Source of the DNA: Desulfobacterales bacterium
Lineage (GTDB): Bacteria > Desulfobacterota > Desulfobacteria > Desulfobacterales > RPRI01
DNA: 10,026 bases
Direction: 5' to 3'
Assembly: GCA_020052975.1 (NCBI GenBank)
Contig: JAGVOC010000072.1
Span: forward strand, 1 to 10,026
Positions within the stretch are counted from its first letter, which is position 1. Every line of letters starts with the position of its first letter. The notes below the pieces were generated by a model. It searched no databases, was not told the DNA's origin, and saw only the letters and a program-made list of their open reading frames with translations. Position numbers and translations under genes: made by a program. Positions 1 to 6,802 of the stretch are shown in pieces.

Positions 1-115
1 ATGTATATGACCAACTGATATTTTTGTTTTAACCAACATAATTTCTCTGTTTTTCGTCCTGATTTCTCAGCTATAATGGCTTATCACTGGATTTGGGTAT
101 TTATTGGTTCAAATT

Positions 116-135
116 TTAGTACCCATGGGGACTAA
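116..135. repeat. 20-bp near-perfect palindrome
   Basis: TTAGTACCCATGGGGACTAA has 10-bp arms with one mismatched pair. It lies 65 bp beyond the stop codon of higA. An 11-bp piece of its right half, TGGGGACTAAT, occurs again at 957-967 on the other side of the higBA operon in the same orientation. It could be a protein-binding site or a remnant of an element boundary. The function is unknown. Confidence 0.4.
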
Positions 136-199
136 TGTTATTAATCGTGACCTTGCCCCTTTTATAAGCAGGGTGACAAAAACTTATAAATATCGTTTT

Positions 200-505
200 T
201 TATGCAACTTTCGAATATATCCTGACTTCTTTCTCAAGACGATCACCAAGCGTATCGGCAGTTACATCAAGGTCGTATTGAGACTGCAAGCCAATCCAGA
301 ACTCTGAGGACATTCCGAAAAATCTTGCAAGTCTAAGAGCTGTGTCAGCAGTAATTTTCCTCTTTTCAAGGACTATTTCGTTTATTCTCCGGGCAGGCAC
401 ACCGATATTTAGAGCCAGTTTGTTTTGACTTAAACCCATAGGTTTGAGAAATTCTTCGAGGAGAACTTCTCCCGGATGTATCGGATGTAATTTTTTCTTT
501 TTCAT
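200..505 (-). CDS. higA: HigA-family antitoxin (XRE-type helix-turn-helix)
   Basis: This is the antitoxin of a type II TA pair. HigA proteins bind and neutralise the HigB ribosome-dependent mRNA endonuclease and repress their own operon. The 101-residue protein has the HigA/VapI signature: an N-terminal HPGEVLLEEFLKPMGLSQ, then a helix-turn-helix (about residues 20-75) containing QNKLALNIGVPARRINEIV, and a helical end with TALRLARFFGMSSEFW. Length is normal for the family. The ATG start is supported by AAAGGAG seven bases upstream, and this ribosome site overlaps the higB stop region. The toxin gene comes first and lies 12 bp upstream, which is the reversed toxin-antitoxin order typical of hig loci. 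Family assignment is secure. Activity in this strain is inferred. Confidence 0.93.
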   Translation of the reverse strand: MKKKKLHPIHPGEVLLEEFLKPMGLSQNKLALNIGVPARRINEIVLEKRKITADTALRLARFFGMSSEFWIGLQSQYDLDVTADTLGDRLEKEVRIYSKVA

Positions 506-517
506 ATATTCACTCCT

Positions 518-799
518 TTAATGATAGTCTGTTATTTCGACATTATATGCATTATTATCCTGCCATACAAAACAGATTCTCCACTGGTCATTAATTCTGA
601 TGCTATATTGCCCTTTACGATTACCACCCAGTTTTTCAAGTCTGTTCGATGGTGGGATTCTCAAATCATGTATGTCCTGAGCATTATTAATCATCCTCAA
701 TTTTCTCAGGGCAATTTGTTGTATATCTCCCGGCAATTTTGCTGATCTTTCCCTGGAATATACTTTTTCGGTCTCTTTATCCCTGAATGATTTTATCAC
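518..799 (-). CDS. higB: HigB-type toxin (RelE superfamily mRNA interferase)
   Basis: This is the toxin of the HigBA pair. Members are small RelE-fold endonucleases that cut mRNA in the ribosomal A site. The 93-residue protein matches the family along its length: an N-terminal MIKSFRDKETEKVYSRE, the central block NRLEKLGGNRKGQYSIRIND, and the end QWRICFVWQDNNAYNVEITDYH. The basic and aromatic residues of the C-terminal block are the ones usually tied to catalysis. The start is GTG (CAC on the plus strand at 797-799), chosen because the protein then begins at the usual family N-terminus. No Shine-Dalgarno is visible before it, and the inferred transcription start falls almost on the start codon, so translation may be leaderless. 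It is followed by higA after 12 bp. Confidence 0.93.
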   Translation of the reverse strand: MIKSFRDKETEKVYSRERSAKLPGDIQQIALRKLRMINNAQDIHDLRIPPSNRLEKLGGNRKGQYSIRINDQWRICFVWQDNNAYNVEITDYH

Positions 800-807
800 T
801 GTTTTAT

Positions 808-834
808 ATTATAACGATATACGTTAAACGTCAA
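808..834 (-). promoter_or_regulatory. higBA promoter with internal palindromic operator
   Basis: Read leftward there is a -35 TTGACG (829-834) and an AT-rich -10, either TATAAT at 808-813 (15-bp spacer) or TAATAT at 806-811 (17-bp spacer). The perfect palindrome ACGTT-A-AACGT (821-831) lies between and partly over the boxes, where a bound HigA would block RNA polymerase. Transcription should start near 800-802, next to the higB GTG at 799. The boxes are visible. Repressor binding is inferred from how hig operons are usually controlled. Confidence 0.6.
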
Positions 835-970
835 GAGTTATATATAGGTATTACTTTCAAACATCAAATTTTGCTGCGAATGAAAGTAATATGTAAAATT
901 TTGTAGCAGACTTAGGTTATAAACTTCATTCATCATAGTCAGCCCCGGATCAGTCTTGGGGACTAATTTT

Positions 971-1003
971 GTGATACTCAGTGATAGTCAGTGACAGTCA
1001 GTA
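971..1003. repeat. 10-bp tandem repeat, three units plus partial
   Basis: GTGATACTCA, GTGATAGTCA and GTGACAGTCA follow one another without a gap at 971-1000, and then the array breaks down at GTAGCA. Each neighbouring pair of units differs at one position. The period is about one helical turn, so bound proteins would sit on one face of the DNA. The array ends 60 bp before the tRNA-Ala half site. Arm-type or excisionase sites beside attachment cores often look like this, but that role is inferred. Confidence 0.6.
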
Positions 1004-1060
1004 GCAATTAACCCCCTGATATCCTTAAATTTTCCTTTTAAATCAACACGTGTTTCTCGC

Positions 1061-1111
1061 ATGGCATTCAAGAGGTCGTCGGTTCGATCCCGATCAGCTC
1101 CACCATATAAA
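1061..1111 (+). repeat. tRNA-Ala(GGC) 3' half, attachment-site-like direct repeat, copy 1
   Basis: The sequence matches tRNA positions 32 to 76. It shows anticodon loop ATGGCAT (1061-1067, U33 then GGC), the anticodon stem 3' strand TCAAG, variable loop AGGTC, T stem GTCGG / CCGAT around the TTCGATC loop, acceptor 3' strand CAGCTCC, discriminator A and CCA ending at 1105. The 5' half is absent: the bases before 1061 do not give the CTTGA needed to pair with TCAAG, so this is not a functional tRNA. An identical 51-bp copy lies at 7841-7891, and identity runs six bases beyond CCA. Tyrosine recombinases commonly integrate at the anticodon loop and leave exactly this kind of half copy at the distal end, so it is read as an att remnant. 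Confidence 0.8.
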
Positions 1112-1151
1112 TCAAGGGGTTACGTTTACTCGTATGGGGGACCTCTTGATT
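1110..1151. other. long hairpin just after the tRNA half copy
   Basis: Bases 1110-1120 pair with 1141-1151 over 11 bp (AATCAAGGGGT with ACCTCTTGATT, one G-T pair). Inside, TACG (1121-1124) pairs with CGTA (1131-1134) around a six-base loop, leaving TGGGGG bulged. It begins five bases after CCA. It has no T-run on the right side, so it is a poor intrinsic terminator. It may be a leftover of the native tRNA 3' flank or a recombination-site structure. Confidence 0.4.
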
Positions 1152-1377
1152 AATACACAAGATGTCGTACGGAAGGAAATCCTTTTAAAGCTGAGATTAC
1201 AAGAAATATTGATAACATAGATAAGGCCGCAAAAATAAAGATAGACTGCCCACGAGAAGTACTCCCTATTACAAACGCGCATAACTACCGTGCACGAGCT
1301 GAACACTTCATTCCGAAATGATTGACCTGGCTTTGTGATGTGCATCTCGTAACAAACACTGCCGGATTTTCTCACGG

Positions 1378-1731
1378 TCATTTTTTCTCGGCTTTATTTG
1401 CGCAAGAGATACAAAGCAGAGTGGTGGGATCTACTCGCAGGCGTCCCTCGGCAATTTCCTCCTCGCACCGCAGGCAGTAACCGTACTCGCCCGACTTCAT
1501 GCGATTTAACGCTGCCGTTATACGCTGCAGTTCCATTTCCGCCCGCCGGATGGTCGCCTGCGACATCGCCTGCTGCTGAAGTGCATCCATGCGCGATAAA
1601 CGGCCCACCCTGGTCTGGTCCAGTTCTACAGGTTGTGCATCTTTCTGCCGCGCCTCACGACTTGCCGTGATAGCATCGCTACGCTCCAAAAGAAGTTTCT
1701 TGTAGTATTCCAGATCAATATCCTTGCGCAT
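1378..1731 (-). CDS. DksA/TraR-family C4 zinc-finger protein
   Basis: This is a likely RNA polymerase secondary-channel regulator or a stand-alone relative of DksA/TraR, 117 residues and so shorter than E. coli DksA. The N-terminal half is a predicted coiled coil with the block ELDQTRVGRLSRMDALQQQA (residues 36-55), which is typical of a widespread DksA-like subfamily. The C-terminal half carries the C4 zinc finger C86-X2-C89-X17-C107-X2-C110, with GEYGYC before it and RLRVDPTTLLC between the pairs. The ATG start is supported by GAGAGGT about seven bases upstream. It is divergent from pnp across a 451-bp gap and has its own leftward promoter candidate. Family is clear. Whether it responds to ppGpp is not shown, and I give no symbol because true DksA is longer. 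Confidence 0.9.
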   Translation of the reverse strand: MRKDIDLEYYKKLLLERSDAITASREARQKDAQPVELDQTRVGRLSRMDALQQQAMSQATIRRAEMELQRITAALNRMKSGEYGYCLRCEEEIAEGRLRVDPTTLLCISCANKAEKK

Positions 1732-2182
1732 TCACTTACCTCTCTTGTCATTTAAGTTTTTTACTCGGAACAAGGCTCTCGTCTCACTATTGCAATATAT
1801 CAATATAAATGTTCTCGTTGTTTTTTGACAATTCTTCGTGGGCTTCAAGCGAATCAGGATCATTCGTGATCAATCCGGCTCCCAGGGAATCGGAAAAATG
1901 CGATATAAATCTCGTCGAAGGCAGAGGCCTTCCCGCCAAAAAGCCTTTACAAAACAGGCTAACATAGGGTAATTTATACAATCATGATTATTTCTTTAAA
2001 ACGGTTCGAATATCCCATCGAGTCTTTCTTTCTTCCGATTTAAAAAAACACAACGGTTTGTCTTAGGAAGTCCCTTCCGCTGCTTAACCTATGGCTGTGG
2101 GAAAGCCTTCCGGCAATCATCAAAAATACGATAAACGAGCAATGCTGTTTTTAGCCTGCTTGGAATAAGGAGAAAAGAGAAA
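1732..2182. other. divergent intergenic region and pnp leader
   Basis: This region separates the leftward dksA-like gene from pnp. rpsO, which usually precedes pnp, is not here, and no other gene is convincing. A weak rightward promoter candidate is TTTACA (1946-1951), 18 bp, TAATTT (1970-1975). Near 2065-2120 short arms such as GGAAG/CTTCC and GGCT/AGCC could fold a structured leader. PNPase autoregulates through its leader in enterobacteria, but no specific match is claimed. AAGGAG at 2167-2172 is the pnp ribosome site. Confidence 0.4.
1802..1831 (-). promoter_or_regulatory. candidate promoter of the dksA-like gene
   Basis: Read leftward there is a -35 TTGTCA (1826-1831), an 18-bp spacer and a -10 TATATT (1802-1807). 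Transcription would start near 1795 and leave a leader of about 64 bases before the ATG at 1731. The match is good but rests on sequence alone. Confidence 0.45.
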
Positions 2183-4273
2183 ATGGTTCACAAAGTAGCT
2201 ATCGAGACACGCACCAATAAAATGAGTCTGGAAACCGGCATGATGGCCAGACAGGCAGACGGTTCAGTAGTTGCCCAATGCGGCGACACAATTGTCCTTG
2301 CTACCGCAGTAGCTTCAAAGGCACCCAGGAAAGGCATCGACTTTTTTCCGTTAACCATAGATTATCGGGAGAAGGCGTATGCCGCAGGAAGAATACCGGG
2401 AGGGTTCTTCAAAAGGGAGGGACAACCTGCGGGAAAAGAGATCCTGACCTCCAGACTTGTCGACAGGCCACTACGGCCGCTTTTCCCAAAGGGTTTCAAC
2501 TGCGAAACCCAGGGGATCGTCAATGTGCTCTCCTTCGGCGATGAAAACATTGCCGACATCCTCGGGATCATATGCATGTCAGCGGCGCTCCACATCTCTG
2601 ACATCCCTTTTGAAGGCCCTGTCGGCGCGGTAAGAATAGGGAGAATCGCAGGCACATTTGTTATTAATCCGGACCTCAGAGAGTTGCAAGAATGCGGTAT
2701 GAATCTCGTCGTCGCCGGTACAACGGAGGCGGTGAGCATGGTCGAGGGCAGCGCCCAGGAGATGAGCGAGGCGGACCTCTTGGAGGCTGTTGACCTCGCC
2801 CATCAGGAGATAAGAAAGCTTTGTGCCCTCCAGAACGAACTCAGGGAGAAAGCCGGGAAGACCAAGAGAATTGTGGAAGAGCCGATTATTGACGAGGCGT
2901 TGAGCACGACCGTGAAGGAAATGTCCCTGAATGAGATAGAGAAAGCGATAATCATCCCCGACAAACTCCGGAGGCAGGCAGCGCTTGATGAAATACTGCG
3001 TTCAATTGTCGAAAAATTGAATACGGGAGAAGATGATATCTCCAGGGATATCGCGTCTGTTTTTCATGAGATAGAAAAGAAGCTTGTGAGGAATATGATC
3101 CTCAATGAAAAAATCAGGACTGACGGGAGGCCCCCCGATCGGATAAGGGATATCAGCGCTGAGGTGGGCATTCTGCCAAGGACTCATGGGTCTGCCCTGT
3201 TCGTCAGGGGCGAAACGCAGTGTCTAGTGGTTGTGACCCTCGGCACCTCCGTGGATGAGCAGAGAATCGATGCGCTGGAAGGTGAAACATTCAAGTCTTT
3301 CATGCTCCACTACAACTTTCCTCCTTTCAGCGTTGGAGAGGTAAAGTTCCTCCGAGCGCCGGGCAGAAGGGAGATAGGCCACGGTATTCTTGCCGAAAGG
3401 TCCTTGCAGGCATTAATGCCTTCGAAAGAGGAATTCCCCTATACGGTCAGGATCGTTTCGGATGTCCTTGAGTCGAACGGTTCCTCTTCTATGGCGACGG
3501 TCTGCGGAAGTACCTTGGCGCTGATGGATGCAGGAGTCCCGATCAAGGCCCCTGTGGCGGGCATCGCGATGGGACTGATAAAAGAAGGGGACCGCGTAGC
3601 GATACTTACGGATATTCTCGGTCTTGAAGACCATCTCGGTGATATGGATTTCAAGGTAACCGGGACCGCTGCGGGCATCTGCGCCTTCCAGATGGACACG
3701 AAGATAGCGGGGATATCCCGCGACATCATGGAGAGGGCGCTCGAACAGGCCAGACAGGGGAGACTCTTTATCCTCGACAGGATGAAAGAAACACTTGCTC
3801 AATCCCGTACCGAACTATCGGTCCACGCTCCCCGGATATATACAATGCAGATACATCGGGAAAAGATTCGCGACGTTATCGGCACAGGTGGTAAGGTTAT
3901 ACGGGGAATCACCGAACAGACAGGCGCAAAGATCGACATCGACGACAACGGACTGATTCATATCGCCTCTGCCGATGGCCCTTCGGCACAAAAAGCAATC
4001 GAGATTATCAAGAGTATTACTGCTGATGCCGAGCTGGACAAGGTCTATAAGGGCACGGTCAAAAAGATAATGGATTTCGGCGCATTTGTGGAAATCCTGC
4101 CGGGCAGGGAAGGGCTTCTGCATATTTCACAGATTGCGGAGGAAAGAATAGAAAAGGTTACCGACGTGCTGCAGGAGGGAGATGAAGTTGTCGTAAAGGT
4201 CATCGAGATCGACAAGATGGGCAAGATCAGGCTGAGCAGAAAAGAGGCCATGAGAGAAGACCGTTCCAATTAG
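2183..4273 (+). CDS. pnp: Polyribonucleotide nucleotidyltransferase (PNPase)
   Basis: PNPase is a trimeric 3'-to-5' phosphorolytic exoribonuclease that degrades mRNA in the cytoplasm and can add tails in the reverse reaction. The 696-residue protein has the full architecture: first RNase PH domain (about 10-145, with [20 protein letters not shown] and [11 protein letters not shown]), the helical linker (about 235-310), second RNase PH domain (about 320-550, with [13 protein letters not shown] and DHLGDMDF), a KH domain (about 555-615, GTGGK loop) and an S1 domain (622-690, [17 protein letters not shown]). The catalytic acidic pair corresponds to D483 and D489. The ATG has AAGGAG ten bases upstream. 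Odd points: no rpsO upstream, CMSAAL (from residue 131) where GASAA is usual, and GTGG rather than GPGG in the KH loop. Function is secure. Whether it is the only pnp in the genome is not known. Confidence 0.97.
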   Translation: MVHKVAIETRTNKMSLETGMMARQADGSVVAQCGDTIVLATAVASKAPRKGIDFFPLTIDYREKAYAAGRIPGGFFKREGQPAGKEILTSRLVDRPLRPLFPKGFNCETQGIVNVLSFGDENIADILGIICMSAALHISDIPFEGPVGAVRIGRIAGTFVINPDLRELQECGMNLVVAGTTEAVSMVEGSAQEMSEADLLEAVDLAHQEIRKLCALQNELREKAGKTKRIVEEPIIDEALSTTVKEMSLNEIEKAIIIPDKLRRQAALDEILRSIVEKLNTGEDDISRDIASVFHEIEKKLVRNMILNEKIRTDGRPPDRIRDISAEVGILPRTHGSALFVRGETQCLVVVTLGTSVDEQRIDALEGETFKSFMLHYNFPPFSVGEVKFLRAPGRREIGHGILAERSLQALMPSKEEFPYTVRIVSDVLESNGSSSMATVCGSTLALMDAGVPIKAPVAGIAMGLIKEGDRVAILTDILGLEDHLGDMDFKVTGTAAGICAFQMDTKIAGISRDIMERALEQARQGRLFILDRMKETLAQSRTELSVHAPRIYTMQIHREKIRDVIGTGGKVIRGITEQTGAKIDIDDNGLIHIASADGPSAQKAIEIIKSITADAELDKVYKGTVKKIMDFGAFVEILPGREGLLHISQIAEERIEKVTDVLQEGDEVVVKVIEIDKMGKIRLSRKEAMREDRSN

Positions 4274-4320
4274 GACATCTCGATGTGCAATTTAATTCTT
4301 TTGGGGAAAGAGTGACTGCC

Positions 4321-5865
4321 GTGAACTATTTGAGAGAAATAGAAAAGAGAAGAACTTTTGCCATAATCAGCCATCCTGATGCGGGGAAAACCACCCTCAC
4401 TGAGAAGCTGCTGCTCTTTGGCGGGGCTATCCAGGTTGCGGGAGCGGTGAAATCCAATAAAATAAAAAGGAGCACCGCCTCCGATTTTATGGACATAGAA
4501 AGGCAGAGGGGCATTTCAGTGGCTACGTCTGTTATGGGATTTGATTATCAGGGCTTGCGCATCAATCTGCTGGATACCCCGGGGCACAAGGATTTTGCAG
4601 AAGACACCTACCGCACCCTTACCGCCGTGGACAGCGTCATTCTGGTGATAGACAGCGTCAAGGGCGTAGAAACACAAACCGAGAAGCTCATGGAAGTCTG
4701 CCGTATGCGGCAGACCCCTGTTATTGTTTTTATCAATAAGCTGGACAGGGAAGGAAGAAACCCCTTTGAGCTGCTTGACGAGCTTGAAGAGAAACTGAAC
4801 ATTACGGTGCGCCCCTTGAGTTGGCCTGTCAGCATGGGGGCATCGTTCAAGGGTGTCTATAACCTTTATGACACAAGTCTTTACCTCTTCAAGCCCGGTG
4901 AGGACAAACTGACCAATAACGGTCTTGAAATAGACGATTTGGGCGATCCTCTCATCGATAGACACCTCGGCGGACACGCATTACAGCTGCGTAACGATAT
5001 CGATTTAATAGAAGGAGTTTATGCGCCTTTTGAGCGGAGGCAGTATCTCGTAACGATAGCGCCGACACCGGGCCCCCGGCCTGCCGATTCCAGAACGGTT
5101 GCCCCTCACGAAAAAGACTTTAGCGGATTCGTATTCAAGATACACGCAAACCTTGATCCGAGGCACAGGGACAGGATAGCCTTTTTAAGAGTATGTTCCG
5201 GCAAATTCGACCGGGACAAATTTTATCGCCACGTGAGATTAGGGAAAGATCTCAGGTTCAGAAGCCCTGCAAGTTTTATGGCGCGGGAGAAAACACTCAT
5301 CGAAGATGCCTTCCCGGGAGATGTCATCGGGCTCTATGATACGGGCAATTTTAAGATCGGCGATACGCTGACAGAAGGCGAAACGATACTGTTTCAGGGT
5401 ATTCCGAACTTCTCTCCGGAGTTTTTCAGAGAGGTTGTCAATGCCGATCCAATGAAGTCAAAGCAACTGGCCAAGGGAATTCAGCAGCTTACCGATGAGG
5501 GAGTCGCTCAACTCTTCACACAAAACCAGGGAAACAGAAAGATCATCGGTACGGTCGGCGAACTGCAATTTGATGTTATTCAGTACCGCCTCCTCCACGA
5601 ATACGGCGCTTCGTGCAGTTTCAGGGCGCTTAACTTTTTTAAAGCCTGCTGGATCACTTCGGAAAACGGGCGAAAGATGGAGGCATTCTGCAGGAACAAC
5701 ACCAGACACCTTGCAGTTGATAAAGATGGCAATCTCGTTTACTTTGCCGAATCCAAATGGAGATTAGAGAGTGAAATGGAGGATAATCCGGAGATAAGTT
5801 TTCATTTTACTTCCGAGTTTAAACGCTCGGCGGAAAGCCACAATAGATACAGTGTGACGTTCTAA
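4321..5865 (+). CDS. prfC: Peptide chain release factor 3 (RF3), apparently lacking the G5 motif
   Basis: RF3 is a translational GTPase that removes RF1/RF2 from the ribosome after peptide release. The chosen GTG (514 residues) matches the usual N-terminus, [18 protein letters not shown]. In-frame GTGs at 4285 and 4312 give 526 or 517 residues, with GGGGAAAG at 4303-4310 as the nearest ribosome site. G1 is HPDAGKT (18-24), the switch region is [11 protein letters not shown]3 DTPGH (85-89) and G4 NKLD (139-142). Domain II ([17 protein letters not shown]) and the RF3 C-terminal domain ([16 protein letters not shown]) are complete. At L243/V244 about 26 residues normally found there, including the G5 segment resembling VFFGTALGNFGV, are missing in frame, so guanine binding may be impaired. 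The sequence resembles Bacteroidota-type RF3. It follows pnp closely and runs into the methyltransferase gene. Confidence 0.92.
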   Translation: MNYLREIEKRRTFAIISHPDAGKTTLTEKLLLFGGAIQVAGAVKSNKIKRSTASDFMDIERQRGISVATSVMGFDYQGLRINLLDTPGHKDFAEDTYRTLTAVDSVILVIDSVKGVETQTEKLMEVCRMRQTPVIVFINKLDREGRNPFELLDELEEKLNITVRPLSWPVSMGASFKGVYNLYDTSLYLFKPGEDKLTNNGLEIDDLGDPLIDRHLGGHALQLRNDIDLIEGVYAPFERRQYLVTIAPTPGPRPADSRTVAPHEKDFSGFVFKIHANLDPRHRDRIAFLRVCSGKFDRDKFYRHVRLGKDLRFRSPASFMAREKTLIEDAFPGDVIGLYDTGNFKIGDTLTEGETILFQGIPNFSPEFFREVVNADPMKSKQLAKGIQQLTDEGVAQLFTQNQGNRKIIGTVGELQFDVIQYRLLHEYGASCSFRALNFFKACWITSENGRKMEAFCRNNTRHLAVDKDGNLVYFAESKWRLESEMEDNPEISFHFTSEFKRSAESHNRYSVTF

Positions 5866-5866
5866 A

Positions 5867-6526
5867 ATGAGCACTGCAGATACCGTCTGTCCGCTGTGCA
5901 ACAATTCTGATGTGCTGTTCTATCATCGTGACAAGATGCGGAGTTATCTCCAGTGCAGCAGATGCCGCCTTGTATTTGTACCACCTAATGAAAGGCTGAG
6001 CAGGGCTGAAGAAAAGGCCCGCTATGACCTGCACAGAAATGACCCATACGATTCCGGCTACAGGAGTTTTCTGTCAATTTTGGCAGAACCTCTGCTGGAG
6101 AGGGTTCCTGCTGGTTCAGAGGGACTGGATTTCGGCTGCGGTCCAGGCCCCGCCCTGCCGGTGATGCTGCATGAGCAAGGCCTTTCCATGACGGTTTATG
6201 ATCCTTTCTATGCCCCGGATGAGTCTGTGTGGTTGCGCACTTATGACTTTATTACTGCCACCGAGGTTTTGGAGCATCTGTACCGACCGGCCGAGGAATT
6301 GGAAAGGCTTTTTGGGGTATTGAGACCCGGCGGCTGGCTTAGTATTATGACTAAGCTGCTGCCTGACCATGAGTCGTTTCACAATTGGAACTATATAAGT
6401 GATTCTACTCATGTATGTTTTTTTTGCCTTGCAACATTTGAGTTTATCGCTGTCCACTGGGATGCCTCTCTCGAATTACCCGGCGGTGACGTCATTCTGT
6501 TTCAGAAAAGGGCATGCTCGGCGTGA
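5867..6526 (+). CDS. Zinc-ribbon class I SAM-dependent methyltransferase
   Basis: This is a predicted methyltransferase of unknown substrate, 219 residues. An N-terminal zinc ribbon has C8-X2-C11 and C30-X2-C33. The Rossmann domain follows, with SAM motif I LDFGCGPGP (87-95), an acidic residue in VYDPFYAP, the post-motif FITATEVLEHL, and LFGVLRPGGWLSIMTK. The arrangement resembles the Methyltransf_23 group with an attached zinc ribbon. RlmA-type rRNA methyltransferases also carry an N-terminal zinc ribbon, but overall likeness is not enough to assign rRNA as substrate. The ATG lies one base after the prfC stop with no strong ribosome site, suggesting translation coupled to prfC. A role beside PNPase and RF3 in RNA or translation-factor modification is inferred from position only. 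I do not recognise a named gene. Confidence 0.85.
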   Translation: MSTADTVCPLCNNSDVLFYHRDKMRSYLQCSRCRLVFVPPNERLSRAEEKARYDLHRNDPYDSGYRSFLSILAEPLLERVPAGSEGLDFGCGPGPALPVMLHEQGLSMTVYDPFYAPDESVWLRTYDFITATEVLEHLYRPAEELERLFGVLRPGGWLSIMTKLLPDHESFHNWNYISDSTHVCFFCLATFEFIAVHWDASLELPGGDVILFQKRACSA

Positions 6527-6690
6527 CAGATTTAAAAGAGTTTATTTGCTTCAAAGAGGAACAAACATTCTTAGATGCCATGTTTCCTACAGCAATTGTG
6601 ATCTTCCCCCATGACGTTATTCCGTTTGCTTGTGGCTGCAATCCGCAAACCTTCACAGAATTACGGCAAGTTTTGTACAGAAGAAAGTGA
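6514..6690 (+). CDS. small hypothetical protein overlapping the methyltransferase end
   Basis: A 58-codon frame starts at ATG 6514 inside the methyltransferase C-terminus. It also has an internal GTG at 6523 that forms a GTGA overlap with the methyltransferase stop. The product begins MLGVTDLKEFICFKEEQT and includes IVIFPHDVIPFACGC, then ends in a basic LYRRK. Overlapping start and stop suggests translational coupling, as between the other genes of this cluster. I do not recognise a family. A second open frame (ATG 6611 to stop 6754, 47 codons) overlaps it with a different product. Either may be a decayed fragment, so this call is tentative. Confidence 0.3.
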   Translation: MLGVTDLKEFICFKEEQTFLDAMFPTAIVIFPHDVIPFACGCNPQTFTELRQVLYRRK

Positions 6691-6743
6691 GGCTGACCTG
6701 GCCTTACTCATATTTTTTCTGGGACGAGCAGAGGGTAGGCTGG

Positions 6744-6796
6744 TTGCCCCGTAAACGTTTATTGTGATATACTGTGATATATAGAATCACAGGAGG
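6744..6796 (+). promoter_or_regulatory. promoter, operator repeats and ribosome site of the DUF433/DUF5615 operon
   Basis: A -35 TTGCCC (6744-6749), an 18-bp spacer and a -10 TATACT (6768-6773) precede the antitoxin. TGTGATATA is repeated at 6763-6771 and 6773-6781, ten bp apart, across the -10. TGTGAT (6773-6778) also pairs as an inverted repeat with ATCACA (6786-6791). Such sites suit a dimeric ribbon-helix-helix repressor, probably the antitoxin itself. The spacing does not fit a CRP site. AGGAGG at 6791-6796 is a strong ribosome site six bases before the ATG. Confidence 0.55.
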
Positions 6797-6802
6797 TTAC
6801 AA

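Larger units (their letters stand above)
835..1377. other. gene-free stretch between higBA and the dksA-like gene
   Basis: No convincing gene is seen here. The stretch holds the 10-bp tandem repeats (971-1000), a 10-bp palindrome AACACGTGTT (1045-1054), the tRNA-Ala half copy (1061-1111) and a long hairpin (1110-1151). A plus-strand frame without a start codon stays open from 1154 to a stop at 1319-1321 (55 codons). Its composition looks faintly protein-like, so it may be a decayed coding fragment, but I do not recognise it. Confidence 0.5.

Noticed and set aside
172..182. GTGACAAAAAC near the higA end as a third copy of the duplication terminus
   Set aside because: Only 11 bases match and the surroundings do not align, so chance is likely in AT-rich DNA.
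971..1003. CRISPR array
   Set aside because: The units are 10 bp with no spacers and no cas genes, so this is a simple tandem repeat.
1061..1105. A complete tRNA gene
   Set aside because: There is no acceptor 5' strand, D arm or anticodon 5' strand before either half copy.
1112..1381. Leftward 89-codon frame whose ATG overlaps the dksA-like stop (ATGA)
   Set aside because: The overlap looks attractive, but no family features are seen, there is no ribosome site of its own, and it runs through the hairpin and tRNA flank.
1787..1981. Leftward 64-codon frame upstream of the dksA-like gene
   Set aside because: It covers that gene's promoter candidate and shows no recognisable domain or ribosome site.
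3413..3802. Long antisense frames inside pnp
   Set aside because: They are shadows of a well-conserved PNPase reading frame, and the products have no domain features.
4516..4977. 153-codon antisense frame inside prfC
   Set aside because: It lies opposite the conserved GTPase domain and is explained by codon bias of the real gene.
6116..6457. 113-codon antisense frame inside the methyltransferase gene
   Set aside because: It is a shadow frame. The sense strand carries clear SAM-binding motifs.
6773..6791. CRP-binding site before the DUF433 gene
   Set aside because: The half sites TGTGA and TCACA are present but separated by nine bases, not six.
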